A stretch of DNA of 19,363 nucleotides from Ephemerocybe angulata (GCA_013368325.1 JAACJK010000260.1:1-19363), one strand, 5' to 3'; shown: positions 9,950-19,363, counted from the first letter of the stretch. Numbers and translations: made by a program. The notes: a model not told the origin generated them from the sequence alone.

Positions 9950-11690
9950 CGAATCGAAGTATAACAATCCTCAACTATATCCACAGATCTACCCCTGGTT
10001 GTTTCCCTACGGCTCGGGGGGTTGGGTACTGCGAGACTGCATGGCAGGATGTCCGAGACGACTCAGAAGAAATGGATGCTCATGTACCATGACAAGAGGT
10101 TCCAGACGGAAACCCGCTTCATTATCGTCGCGTTCAACGATGAGCAGATTAAGGAAAGTAAAAACGGTAGTATTGTCTTAACTAGGCGCAGTAACTTCGC
10201 GTCCATCGCTTCAAGAGTACACAAGATTAACCCGGTAGTCATCAAGGACATCGCTACGAGACTGCAAGAAGGCGAGCGGGTCATCCCAGAGACGGAAGAG
10301 GAGAAGCTATGCTTTTCTATAATGGACCAGATAGATCACGTTGGGAGTAGCGTCCACGGTTCTCTCGCTGGGAGAAGAATATGAGAAGCGAGGTTTGGTC
10401 ACTCATTGCGAACAGAGGTGCACCATCGTGGTTCATCACATTGTCACCTGCAGATAATAAGCACCCCATATGTATATATTGGGCGGATAAAAAAGTAGAT
10501 TTAACCCTGAGCTGAGAGAGTACATGGAGAGAGCCCGACTCGTCGCCCAAACCCCGTGGCCGGGGCGCGCTTCTTCCACTTCATGGTCCTTCTGCTCATT
10601 AAGCATCTTCTCAGATGGGGAGACCCGGAAGGTAGAGCCGGTATATTCGGTCATACAGCAGCCTATTACGGCACTGTAGAGCAGCAGGGGCGCATGACCT
10701 TACATTTGCATATGCTGGTATGGATAGTCTGTGCTCTGAGTCCTCAACAGGTAAGGGATCGGTTGATGGCTAAGGATAGCGAGTTCCGTGAGCGAGCTCA
10801 TATCCTATCTCGAAGGAAGCCACACTGGCGACTTCTTCACCGGATCTTTGGAGGATATGAGCGCCAAGTCTCTACTAAGCGCCAGCCTGCCCCCTAAGTC
10901 GGATGTCAATGTTGAGGTCGCACCTGACGCGGATGACTCAGAGGAGATCGATCTTCTCGTCGAGCCGTTAATCGACGACTCTAAGTATCCGAGTGGACAT
11001 GACGCACCTGTCATCGAAGACCCAATCCAGAAGCTCCCTGTCCCTCCTCCGCTTACGACTTGTCCTGCAGTGGCCGACTCCTGCACCTGTGAGGAATGTT
11101 CGGAGGTCGACAAATGGTTGGACCATTACCGGGAGACCGTGGACCATATACTGTACCGATCCAACGTGCATTCCTGCTTCGTTAAGCGAAACGTGAAGGT
11201 CATGGGGGTCGACAAGCAGCTCATCGTTGGGAAAGGCTGTCTGAATAAGGAGAAAGTGTGCACCGCGAGGTTTCCCAGGAAGATCTCCAAGGTCACCGTC
11301 GTAGACAAAGAGGGACATATTCACCTCATGAAGAATGAGCCCAACATCAACACTGTCAACGATGTCATGGTGTACTGTTTCGGATGTAACACCGACTGTT
11401 CTTCGCTGTCCTCAGGTACAGCTGTTAAAGCGACCGCTGGGTATATTGCAGACTATATCTGTAAGATGGGTCTGAAGACCTACCAAATATTTTCCTCCAT
11501 ATACGATGTCTTCGAACGAAATCCAGACGTGTGGGTAGAAAGTAAATCCGAGAACGATGCAGCCCGGCAACTTATAATGAAAATGGCAAATTCTCTGACA
11601 TCGAAAATCGAGATAGGCGGTCCTATGGCCGCTATGTATCTGCTTGTCACCCGGATCATTACTCCAGTCACTCCTTCGAGAAGTTATACT
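9950..11690 (+). other. Rep nuclease (Helitron_like_N) with HUH and two-tyrosine motifs
   Basis: This is the domain that nicks and joins the Helitron strand. It starts with YNNPQLYPQIYPWLFPYG (from 9961), then LMYHDKRFQTETRF, APSWFITLSPADNKHP, GARFFHFM and YYGTVEQQGRMTLHLHMLVW. The HUH metal-binding histidines are in HLH at 10703-10711. A cysteine-rich stretch follows (CTCEEC, then NVHSC, KGC and VCTARFPRK near 11085-11275). The two catalytic tyrosines are in GYIADYICK, at 11442-11444 and 11454-11456, with the expected lysine after them. All catalytic residues appear present even though the frame is broken at several points. Confidence 0.88.
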
Positions 11691-12859
11691 GGCGAACTTA
11701 CGTGGTGTATGTACAGAACGAGTGGGCCGCCGCAGAGGAAGCCTCCAGAGCGGAAAATCCTCGCTCCAACGACGGCGCCGTGGACAACTCCTTCCCCGTT
11801 CCGGTGGGAGACGACATTGACCATGAAATGGAAGACGTTGAGCCCTGCTTCGACGACGGCGGCGACGAGGACGAAGAGGACTCTGTGGCGATCAAACGGA
11901 CCTACGGAAGGATTTGAGTCGGTCAAGTGTCGACGACTACATGATGAGACCCGAAGAGCTTACCGCGGTATGTTTGTATGACTGGATCCAGTGTAGCGTC
12001 CGTAAGTCAGTGGTGGGTGTTAAAAATCCGTCGAAGACGCTCTTATGCTATCAGAGAGGGCATCCTCTATTCAAGTCCCATCGCATTGCTTACGATGTCC
12101 GAAGGATGCAGACTGTCGTCCCCAACTTCCTCGGGGCTTATCTACCGAGACCCGATGGAGACGATCGCGAGTACTATTGTTGCACTATACTCACTCTCTT
12201 CGACCCTGGAGGTCTCCGCTCGATTTGAAGTCGTCATGCGAAAGTTGGGATGCAGCGTTCGATAGGTATTCGTTTTCAGATAGGCACCTTCAGATAATCA
12301 GCAACATGAACATCCGACATGAATGCTACGATGCTCGTGATGACTACCACGCACAGCTGAAGCTCCAGGTCGCCGCTCAGTACGATAAGGATGCTGATTT
12401 AGATACTGAGGACGAAGAGGAGGAGTGTCCTGATGACGCCGACGTGGCAGACGTCCTCGATGCGGTTCTGTTGGAGGAGAGCGGTATTGGTGTGTGGTCC
12501 CAGAAAAGTTAGATCAAATGAAAGAGGTAGAGGCTGTCATGCAGTCAGCCGGGTGGACGGTCGACAGCGTGTCCTCCCAGACCCGCTCGACAGAGGATTC
12601 CTTCGCGCCAGACCGCATGATGGGACCGAATAAGTGGAAATCTGTGGTTTCAGCGGCGCGAAAAGAGGTGTTAGATTCGAGGTTGGTGAATGCGAAAGGG
12701 CACATACTGGCTCACGACGACGATGTGGGTTCGAAGGACCCTGCGTACGATGGCGTCAAGGTCGTAAACCGATGCTCGTGTTTTGCCCGGCGCCTATTTC
12801 TTGTCGGAGTTCGAACTCGCGGACGCTGACGTGCAGGCACAACTAACAGAAGCAGTCAC

Positions 12860-14390
12860 CAAGTACTCGCTCAATGAGGAACAGCGGAGAGCGTTCTCAA
12901 TCGTTGCAAGACACTCTATATCTGTGTCCCCCGCCCCATTGTTGATGTACATAGTGGAATGGGGGGACGGGCAAGACGCGGGTGATAGACTCCCTCAGGT
13001 ACTGGTTCACCATCCGATCTGAGGCGAACCGTATGGCTGTGACAGCCCCAACCGGTGCCGCGGCATCCGTCGTTCGCGGCTCTACCTATCACTCGTATCT
13101 GGGTGTCGCTACAGGCGACCGACGTGCATATGCTCCTCGCGGGGGTCGAGCTCTTGACGAAGCTCGCCTCCGAATGAGAGGCGTCGACTACATTTCATGG
13201 ACGAAATTTCTATGGTGTCCTGCCAGGACCTCTATCTTATAGATAAACGCCTAAAAGATGTCACAACCCTAGAAGACATGCCTTTTGGCGGCCTCAGCAT
13301 CATCGTAGCTGGAGACTTCGCACAACTCCCTCCCGCTAGAGGTCTATCGCTTTACAGCGGAGAAGTATCGAAGGTACAGCGACCTAGGCAGAGTCAGACA
13401 GACCAGGAAAACACGCTGGGTCTCTTGTTGTGGAATCTATTTGTCACGGTCGTCGTGCTCCGCCAGAACATGAGGCAGACGAACACTTCAGATGCAGCTG
13501 AGGACTCACTGCGAACCTGTTTAGAGCACATGCGATATAAAGACTGTACCGAAGCGGATTTAGAGTTCCTTCCGGTCTCGAATCCCGAGCAATAACCCTG
13601 CTCTCAATCTCGGTGATCCCATGTGGTGCGATGTTTCAGTAATCACCGCCTGGAATACGCATAAAGATCAAATCAACGCTATGAATGCCATTCGATTTGC
13701 ACGCGAGAATAACCGCCCGCTGCACATGTTCTACTCTGTAGATAGGCAGGGAAGAGGAAAAGGGGCGGGTTAGGCAGAAGCCCGCGAGAGACACTAACGA
13801 ACCAAAGATAAGACTTACTCCGGCGGTGCAAGAGGCCTTGTGGAGATCCCCTCCCTATACCAGCGAACACATACCCGCATGTCTACCATTAGTATTGGTA
13901 TGCCTGTTATGATCCGTAATAATGACGCGACGGAGCTTGGTATTACCAAGGGCAGGAAGCGGTGGTCAAAGGTTGGACTAGCCAGGAGATCCCAGGTTTT
14001 TCCCCGGCCGCTTCGCCCTCGAAGTACTGTTTGTTAAACTAGTTAATCCGAAGGACAACATAAAGCTCCCACATCTAGAAGAGAATGTCGTTCCACTCAC
14101 CCGAATGTCCACAGCGCTTCGCGCCGTTCTCCCCAACGACGCCGGCATCCACATCTCCCGCCAGCAGGTACCTGTGCTCCTAAATTTCGCTATGACCGAC
14201 TATGCCTCGCAGGGTAAAACACGCGAGGTGAACGTCGTCGATCTTTTGCGCTCTCGTAAACCATCAGGCTATGTACACCGCTCTTTCGAGGGGCACAAGC
14301 GCAGCATCCACCATTATATTGAGAGACTTTAAAGAATCTAAACTCACCGGGGGCATATCTGGCTACCTGCGTCAGGAGTATAGGTCATAG
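12860..14390 (+). other. PIF1-family helicase domain of RepHel
   Basis: This is a superfamily 1B 5'-3' DNA helicase that would unwind the element during transposition. Motifs seen: NEEQRRAFSIV (12874), the P-loop at 12957-12978 split by two one-base shifts, VTAPTGAAAS (13039, motif Ia), MDEISMVS (13197, Walker B), IVAGDFAQLPP (13300, motif III), LRQNMRQT, FAMTDYASQGKTREVNVVDL (14186) and YTALSRGTSAA (14274, motif VI). Order and spacing match Helitron helicases. Confidence 0.88.
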
Positions 14391-14764
14391 ATACACTGGA
14401 CGAGATCACGAAAGGGAGGTTCGAGGGCACTCTCCCCCCTGCTGTGGTGCAGCGTCTTCGTGCCTCCACTATACTTTCGTACAAAGCTTGGCAGAGAATG
14501 CAGGCCGCGACAAAAGCTGATATCGCTTCTCGAAAGAGGAAGGCAGGCGATCTGTCTGGTGTTGAGGAACGTCAGTCGAAGTTCCGAAAATGGTTCATGT
14601 CGCAGAAACGATCGGCTTACAATCGAGTAAACGAAAGGCGGAACAGAGTCTGTGCGAGGATGTTCGACCTTCTAAGGTGCAGAGGTAGTTGTACCAGGTG
14701 CTTCCGCTCGCGTGGTTCAACCTATCGCACACGAACCGGGCTGGGTACATAGCTGGAATGGGAT

Positions 14765-15558
14765 GATGTGAACTGGAGCTGTGCGTACGACTCGTACTTC
14801 ACCATTTTGCGGTACATTTGGTATGGCCGGGATAGCACTTTCCTTAGGTCGATTTGTGGTGACAGTCAGATCCTCCCGTATGCCTTCGACCTTTTCGCTG
14901 CAGCGCACGCTGATGACCTGCCTCTAGACAGTTGCAGACTGCGCCTTCGGACCATCTTGTGGGAGATGGACCCTGTAGGGTTTCCGAAGGGGCAACTTGG
15001 TGCTGACCTCTACTCTCTCACCCGAGCTGTTAACGGTGTGCCTCCACCGACCGATCCTTCCAACACGACCCACCGCCTCTGTTTCGGTTGTCATCGGCGG
15101 ATCCCCGGGTTCATGTTCGAGGGGATCGGACGGTATACCGTAATGAGGACAACCCTTACTAGAGACGAGTCAGTGGCAAGGTATTTGGCCTCCTTAGAGC
15201 GTGTGTCAGGTCAGTGTGATGAGTGTGCGGGAGACCTCATGATTGAACACGAGTATCCATCCCTCATGTGCGTCGAGTTGCCCAACCTACCGCTCGCAAC
15301 AGTGAAGAAGCGCTTAATTGTTAATAGCTTGATGGAACTGTCTGATTGCAGGTACAGGTTAGCGGCGTGGTGTACTGGGGTGGAAATCACTTCGCTTCGA
15401 GAGTTGTGGACCATGATATGCGGGTGTACGCCTACGACGGTATGGTCAATGAGGGTAAGCTGGAGTACGAGTTTACTTTAAGGACTACCAGTCAGCTCCG
15501 CTCTCTCTCTGTAATGGGGGGAAATGTGGCATCTTTGGCTGTATATATTAGAGACTAA
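14765..15558 (+). other. Cysteine-peptidase-like (USP-like) C-terminal domain of RepHel
   Basis: After the helicase the frame continues with VNWSCAYDSYFTIL, resembling the cysteine box of ubiquitin-specific proteases (catalytic Cys codon 14780-14782). Two CxxC pairs follow, CFGC at 15080-15091 and CDEC at 15215-15226, placed as in the zinc ribbon of that family. After a one-base shift near 15362 comes GVVYWGGNHFASRVV and VYAYDGM, resembling the histidine box, with His 15388-15390 and Asp 15436-15438. I recall similar C-termini in fungal Helitron proteins, but not an assigned function. It might process the polyprotein or act on ubiquitin-like proteins; both are inferences. Confidence 0.6.
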
Positions 15559-15928
15559 CCGGATATGTGTACAGACCATCTTCGCTCTCCAACTGTGGGC
15601 GCCGCCTGCCATCTTCGCAGTATGTCTGTTAGGCGCTCGCCTTATCATTTGCAGATAACTCAGAACGTACGATGAACTTCCTCATCTCTCCTCTGAATCA
15701 GGGGACCTGGACCATCCCACAGCGGCTGTCCCTCCGTATCTATCCACCGGTTTGCCCATCTGTCTCCCCCATAAGTCGCTACGACGGCGCTCCGTGCGAT
15801 GAATGACATAGGGACGGATTAAAGGTAGTGTGGTCGACGGCCCCGGTGGTTGCCGCGGCCCCACCCCCTGTTTGGCATCGTCCTTTGATTGACGCGCCGG
15901 CAAACACCTGTTTGGCATTGTCTTGTGA
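15559..15928. other. Spacer downstream of RepHel
   Basis: About 370 bases without a gene I can support. It holds a GC-rich hairpin and a short 40-nt-period repeat (listed separately). It is where a 3' Helitron end would be expected if the element stops soon after its gene. Confidence 0.45.
15839..15860. repeat. GC-rich hairpin, possible terminal hairpin
   Basis: GGCCCCGG, six-base loop, CCGCGGCC: an 8-bp stem with one mismatch, 281 bases after the RepHel stop. It is followed at 8 bases by CTGT, which does not fit the CTRR ending of Helitrons, so the assignment is weak. Confidence 0.35.
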
Positions 15929-15931
15929 TTG
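15867..15931. repeat. Short direct repeat with 40-nt period
   Basis: CCTGTTTGGCAT-type 25-mers at 15867-15891 and 15907-15931 match at 22 of 25 positions. The second overlaps a palindrome, CAAACA CC TGTTTG, at 15901-15914. Confidence 0.65.
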
Positions 15932-16013
15932 CAACTCCTTGACATCATCTTATCGTGCTCCGTGTCGGCACTATCCCTTGCTCTGGTAGTACTGAGCACA
16001 CCGCCAGTAATCG

Positions 16014-16088
16014 GTAAGCGAAGTTCTCTGCGTCGGCAAGATCTGGCCTCATCGTCTATATGGGTACCGTTTACTGACCTATCAATCA
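16014..16088 (+). other. Probable intron of gene C
   Basis: Donor GTAAGC, branch-like TACTGAC, acceptor ATCAG; 75 nt. Splicing joins STPPVI to AETLVRHVRL in frame. Confidence 0.5.
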
Positions 16089-16204
16089 GCAGAGACGCTC
16101 GTCCGCCACGTCAGGCTACGCGAAGGGGACCATGCAACACCATGCTTTGCGAAGTTAACCTCCTGGCCTGCACCATCTGGAGGTCGCTTATGCGTAGGAT
16201 ACGG

Positions 16205-16282
16205 GTAAGCTCGGGCGCTTATTCGGTACGCTCTCGCAGGCTCTCGCATGGTCCCCCGTCCTGACGCTCCACCTTTTTCCAG
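16205..16282 (+). other. Probable intron of gene C
   Basis: Donor GTAAGC, branch-like CCTGAC, pyrimidine tract and acceptor TTCCAG; 78 nt. The frame after it is not certain. Confidence 0.4.
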
Positions 16283-17459
16283 TCTAACCATGCCGCCCCA
16301 CCCTGCCAGGTGCGTCTCCCGGTAACGTCCTGTAGATCCGCTCGGACCGCCGTGGGCGCGTTTGGAGCGACGTCGAGTAGGTGGATATGACAGGGAGTAT
16401 CGCTCTGCGCAGTGGTATCTGCCCATGTCGCATTCGGACTCAGGTGGTTTTCCAATCAGAGCGCGACAGCACCCGCACCCCATTCCATGCGACGGTGTCT
16501 GCTTCATGTTCCGGTCAGCATCAACTTGAAATCATGTCTCCTAGCATCGTGACACGATCCATTCGGACTTAGCCTTCACGGTGGAAGACAAAAGAAAAGC
16601 GAAAACAACCCTCGAACTCATCTTGGTATAGATCGGTCGACTGCTCAGGGCCACTCATGTTCTCCGACGGCGATGTTCTGGCGATCTCGTCCAGATTCGA
16701 TACCGCACACCAGGTGTGTTATCATCGCTTTCTCGGTTCATAGTACTCATAGTGCCATTAGGAAGGGCTGTTTTCTACAGTAAAGGGTGTGTCGTCGGTG
16801 CCCGATGTACTCAGCCCACCTCGTGTCAATTGCTGTGCACCCTGGGTACGAGGCAGCGCCAAGGAGCATTGATCTCTACGTCGAGCAATACCTGTACCCG
16901 CCCACCTATGCAGCGCCTGCAGCACCCAGGAACCTCGAGCATGCGGGGTCTTGCATCAGGAGGTATCCTCATGGTGCCCTCGCCTTCAGCGTAATAACTG
17001 GGCTATTTTACGGCCACTAAGGCGGTAAGCGCTCCGCTCCACAGCTCTAGATGGTCCTTCAGCTTCTCACCTCTCTTTGGTTCCGCGATAGGGTCGTGGA
17101 CCTATAGACCTGCCGGTGAACGATCTGTACGAGTCCTACAAGTGCGAGGACCGGCGTCCGTACAGTGTGGGGTAACATAGTCGTAGTGAAGACAGATCGT
17201 ATGGGCGAAGTCTGCGACATGGTGGAAAAGGACATAGGGTGGCGGAGCTTCTCATCTACAGGTGCGCATGATCACTATTTCACAGCTCATTACCAGAGGG
17301 GGCTCACTGCCATTGTAGCCTATTTGAGGACGACAACAAATACAACCATCCTTTAGTCGTAAATCCGTTAGTCAGCCCTAAACCGAAGTCGTATTGGGGA
17401 TGGCAGGCTTGGTAGTATTGTTTGTATTACATCCTCATCCCAATCCCTATCTACGAATC

Positions 17460-18437
17460 ATGAGCCCTACCGCCCGAGACCTCCCATCCGATATCGTTGC
17501 CGAAGTCGCTCGATTCTTGCCCATCGATCGCCTAGTACAAGCTTCCTTCTTCCCCAACGCGGCACCCAATGTCGGCCCAGTACGAGCTTCGTCAACGCAT
17601 CAAGGACGCCATCGAGCCGTATATCGAGCGGACCGCGTTCGATGACTTCATCGAGTACCTCCGTGCGTCTGAGGGAGCGATAGTAGGCTCAGTCGTCCGA
17701 GAAGTCCTCCTTCTGAACGGGCCAACTCAGCCCAGACGAAGGCTACCAACCTCAATATTACAACGTCGTTCGGCATGGAAGGAGTCATGCGCTCGTTCCT
17801 GGCGCTCGCAGGGATATCGGTCGAGAGCTCTTCCTCCCTCCGAACGACGTAGTTCGAGCGTCGACGTTTGAGAGGTTCGATCGACGAACCCCATGCGAGG
17901 TCAGTGTCCTACATCTCGACCGTTCTCGGTACCCCGTGACACATTTCTCAGACCAGGACCATCCTCCTGTCCGTCAGCGCGACCAGAGCACTCAGCGTTG
18001 TTCTCTGCACCCCGTACTCAGCTCAAATGTGCGCTATTACCCATAACAGCGTGGTGTGCATGCTTCCTCGTGCAACTCTTGCCAACGAAAGCTTAGTCGT
18101 CGAAGGAGCGCCCGCCATTCAATGCGGAAGATCTTACGTTCTCCGTCATCCCCAACAACTCCCACTGGACCCAGTCCCTGTGGATTACAATGCCCTGCAA
18201 CTTGGAGGAAAACACCCGACGACGATGGCGCCGCTATATACTCCTGGTCCATGGATGATGGACAGTTTACATCATGGGGATCGGTGGAGGACGATGGACG
18301 ATCCTTCTTGCGCAGCGAGCCTCTTATATGGAGGGTACATAGCAGGTGCCATAATGACCACTGTCCCAATAAGGTGTTGTTCGAGGATCGCAGCCGCTAT
18401 CTACGCCCTTGACTCTATTGTACGTAGTGCTGATTAG
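17460..18437 (+). pseudogene. Gene D: F-box-like fungal family protein, frame broken
   Basis: The ATG at 17460 starts MSPTARDLPSDIVAEVARFL, whose LP-x-DI and FLP-x-DRL pattern resembles an F-box. After a shift comes ELRQRIKDAIEPYIERT, then FIEYLRASEGAIVGSVVREV, and after another shift NLNITTSFGMEGVMRSFLAL. A G-S-x2-R element followed by an L-N strand is typical of a large unnamed agaricomycete family and faintly recalls nucleotidyltransferases (inference). Further on are STFERFDRRTPCEVSVLHLD, NNSHWTQSLWI and, at the end, LIWRVHSRCHNDHCPNKVLF, with a CxNxxC-type ending. There are at least four frame changes. The C-terminus resembles that of gene E. Confidence 0.5.
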
Positions 18438-19078
18438 TTATCTAATCGATACCCATCTCGTTCGACCTTGAGTATCCGCCGTCTCACCGCCGCGGGTATG
18501 ATGTGGTGTTAAGTTCGCAAAAGTATTGCAGCGTGCGGCTACGAGGGTGTCCACCGTCCAATAGTGGAAGGGTCTTACTGCCACCAGTCCGTGTACCGCG
18601 GTATGACGACTTAATTGCTTCCCCCCGACGGGCTGAGACATAGGCATGCAAATGAGTGACGATAGTTGGAACCTATTACAGCGTGTCGTATTTGTAGAAG
18701 ATGGACTCGAAGGATGAAAGAGGGTGGGAGGTATAGGTAGAGTATAAGGGATGATATGACATATGACGACCGGTCGGGGTATACAAGCGCGAGGAGGGAC
18801 GCATGACGCAAATAGACCGGGATTGGGTAGAAACGGAGGGAGATGGGCGATGAACTGTCCAAGAGGTAAAGGGTACTGAAGGGGTATATACGTAACCGTT
18901 CCAGGTTGAGAATGTTGGGGCCTCACTTGGACGAAACGACAAACACGAACGTTAGAGTAATGGAATAAGGAATAAGCGCCGCTAAAGAGAGTTGGGGAAT
19001 CTTCGAAGGGGAAGCGAAAGCCTCAGCGTGGGGAGAAAGTCGACGCTCAGAGGTATCTGGAGGTCCCAATAACCGTGC
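18438..19078. other. No supported gene between convergent genes D and E
   Basis: Purine-rich on the plus strand. Overlapping minus-strand open frames (up to 162 codons at 18438-18926) show no family or domain that I know and no convincing splice sites. The segment probably holds the two 3' ends. Confidence 0.45.
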
Positions 19079-19363
19079 TTACATTACTAATGACCGCGGG
19101 GGCATGAACCGCTTGCACTTGGGATTTCCACAGCGTTTAGCAAAGCGCCATTGCAAGATGGATTGGGCCAAGAGGGAGTCTGTGTCGCTGTACCTAGACT
19201 CCGGGATAGGATACCTCGTGTTCCATAGGAAAGAAGCTATCCCTTTGTCCCCGACTGTTTTCCTGGGTAGAGTGGGCAGTGGAATCCGCAGGGTCCGGTC
19301 CACCTGAAGTTCGAGGTGCGAAGGAGGTAAGGGGTCTCGGTCGACGCGGAGAGATGAGACTCG
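19079..19363 (-). pseudogene. Gene E: C-terminal part of a gene D-like protein, cut by the window edge
   Basis: On the minus strand one frame reads SNFRWTGPCGFHCPLYPGK and, after a small shift, another reads IASFLWNTRYPIPESRY, LAQSILQWRFAKRCGNPKC and KRFMPPRSLVM before a stop. The Trp-Arg then C-x-N-x2-C ending and the N-x2-W-T element match the end of gene D. This suggests a second member of the same family, facing gene D. The rest of the gene lies beyond base 19363. The frame is broken once near 19250. Confidence 0.45.

Larger units (their letters stand above)
8071..15558 (+). mobile_element. Helitron (autonomous-type coding core; ends not located)
   Basis: The single long gene carries both hallmarks of an autonomous Helitron: a Rep nuclease with an HUH motif and two tyrosines, and a PIF1-family helicase. 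These elements transpose as rolling-circle single-stranded DNA, begin with TC, end with CTRR after a hairpin, and insert between A and T without target duplication (family knowledge). I could not identify either end with confidence, so the coordinates are only those of the coding core. Gene B, and possibly gene A, could lie inside the element. Confidence 0.85.
8071..15558 (+). pseudogene. Helitron RepHel polyprotein with C-terminal peptidase domain, many frameshifts
   Basis: This encodes the rolling-circle replication initiator and helicase of a Helitron, about 2,490 codons long. Domain order: unique N-terminus (MHIDTTRPDDALPV), two SAP-like/CxxC units, DUF6570-like domain, Rep nuclease, acidic linkers, PIF1 helicase, cysteine-peptidase-like domain, ending SLAVYIRD and a stop. 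I chose the ATG at 8071 because the residues before it look non-coding; 7990 is an alternative. The reading frame shifts near 8335, 8640, 8830, 9870, 10020, 10380, 10498, 10550, 10797, 11655, 11905, 12155, 12500, 12785, 12955, 12966, 13195, 13580, 13775, 13870, 13945, 14010, 14260, 14395, 14760 and 15362. Between breaks the motifs are well preserved and I saw no substitution-type stop. As written it cannot make the protein; see the findings for the possibility of assembly errors. Confidence 0.88.
15929..17356 (+). pseudogene. Gene C: exon-like pieces of an unrecognised fungal gene
   Basis: I do not recognise a named family. Protein-like pieces occur in order: a hydrophobic stretch ending LALVVLSTPPVI without a visible ATG; ETLVRHVRLREGDHATPCF; RRVGGYDREYRSAQWYLP (near 16360); FTVEDKRKAKTTLELIL; MFSDGDVLAISSRFDTAHQ (16657); IDLYVEQYLYPPTYAAPAAP and PHGALAFSVITGLFYG (16870-17020); then DLPVNDLYESYKCEDRRPYS joined by a one-base shift to GNIVVVKTDRMGEVCDMVEK (17110-17240). 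Two introns have good splice sites. The last part resembles unnamed agaricomycete proteins. It may be one gene or two adjacent ones, and the borders are uncertain. Confidence 0.38.

Noticed and set aside
8071..15558. Reading each frame change in RepHel as a spliceosomal intron
   Set aside because: Most changes need one or two bases only, the conserved motifs continue without a gap, and no donor/acceptor pair of usual length is present.
18438..18926. 162-codon open frame on the minus strand
   Set aside because: No family or motif; it lies between convergent gene ends and overlaps other open frames of equal quality.
1..19363. Bacterial operon, phage, CRISPR array, tRNA or rRNA content
   Set aside because: There are no ribosome-binding-site-led gene runs, spaced repeats, cloverleaf or rRNA-like segments; introns and gene families are fungal.

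Overview
The window looks like a repeat-rich stretch of a fungal nuclear genome, most likely a mushroom-forming basidiomycete (Agaricomycetes). The reasons are very short introns (about 48 to 78 nt) with GTRNGY-type donors, CTRAY-like branch points and YAG acceptors; GC-leaning third codon positions; and gene families I know only from such fungi. There are no bacterial signals, tRNAs, rRNAs or CRISPR arrays that I can support.

Layout. 1-803: no supported gene. 804-2352 (minus): gene A, a multi-exon fungal protein of unknown function with a beta-rich, OB-fold-like stretch and a strongly acidic tail. 2353-3165: intergenic, shared by the divergent starts of genes A and B. 3166-7799 (plus): gene B, a multi-exon protein with a long disordered acidic then Ser/Pro/Lys-rich region and a conserved C-terminal domain. 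7800-8070: AT-rich spacer with an E-box and TATA-like sites. 8071-15558 (plus): the dominant feature, a Helitron RepHel gene. In order it carries two SAP-like/CxxC units, a DUF6570-like domain, the HUH/two-tyrosine Rep nuclease, a PIF1-family helicase and a C-terminal cysteine-peptidase domain resembling ubiquitin-specific proteases with a zinc ribbon. 15559-15928: spacer with a hairpin and a 40-nt-period repeat. 15929-17356 (plus): gene C, exon-like pieces of an unrecognised gene. 17460-18437 (plus): gene D, an F-box-like fungal family protein. 18438-19078: nothing supported. 19079-19363 (minus): the C-terminal end of gene E, apparently the same family as gene D and pointing toward it.

How the parts relate. 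The Helitron protein should nick, unwind and copy single-stranded DNA by rolling circle (established for the family). Gene B runs in the same direction just upstream, and gene A diverges from gene B. I infer, without proof, that A, B and RepHel may be one mobile module, with A possibly a DNA-binding accessory protein.

State of the sequence. Almost every gene is broken by frameshifts, more than twenty in RepHel alone. In the segments I translated, the breaks are single-base or very short indels, several of them one-base contractions of homopolymers, and I found no stop codon that clearly arose by substitution. That pattern fits uncorrected long-read assembly errors at least as well as true decay, so 'pseudogene' labels here mean only that the frame is broken in the sequence as given.
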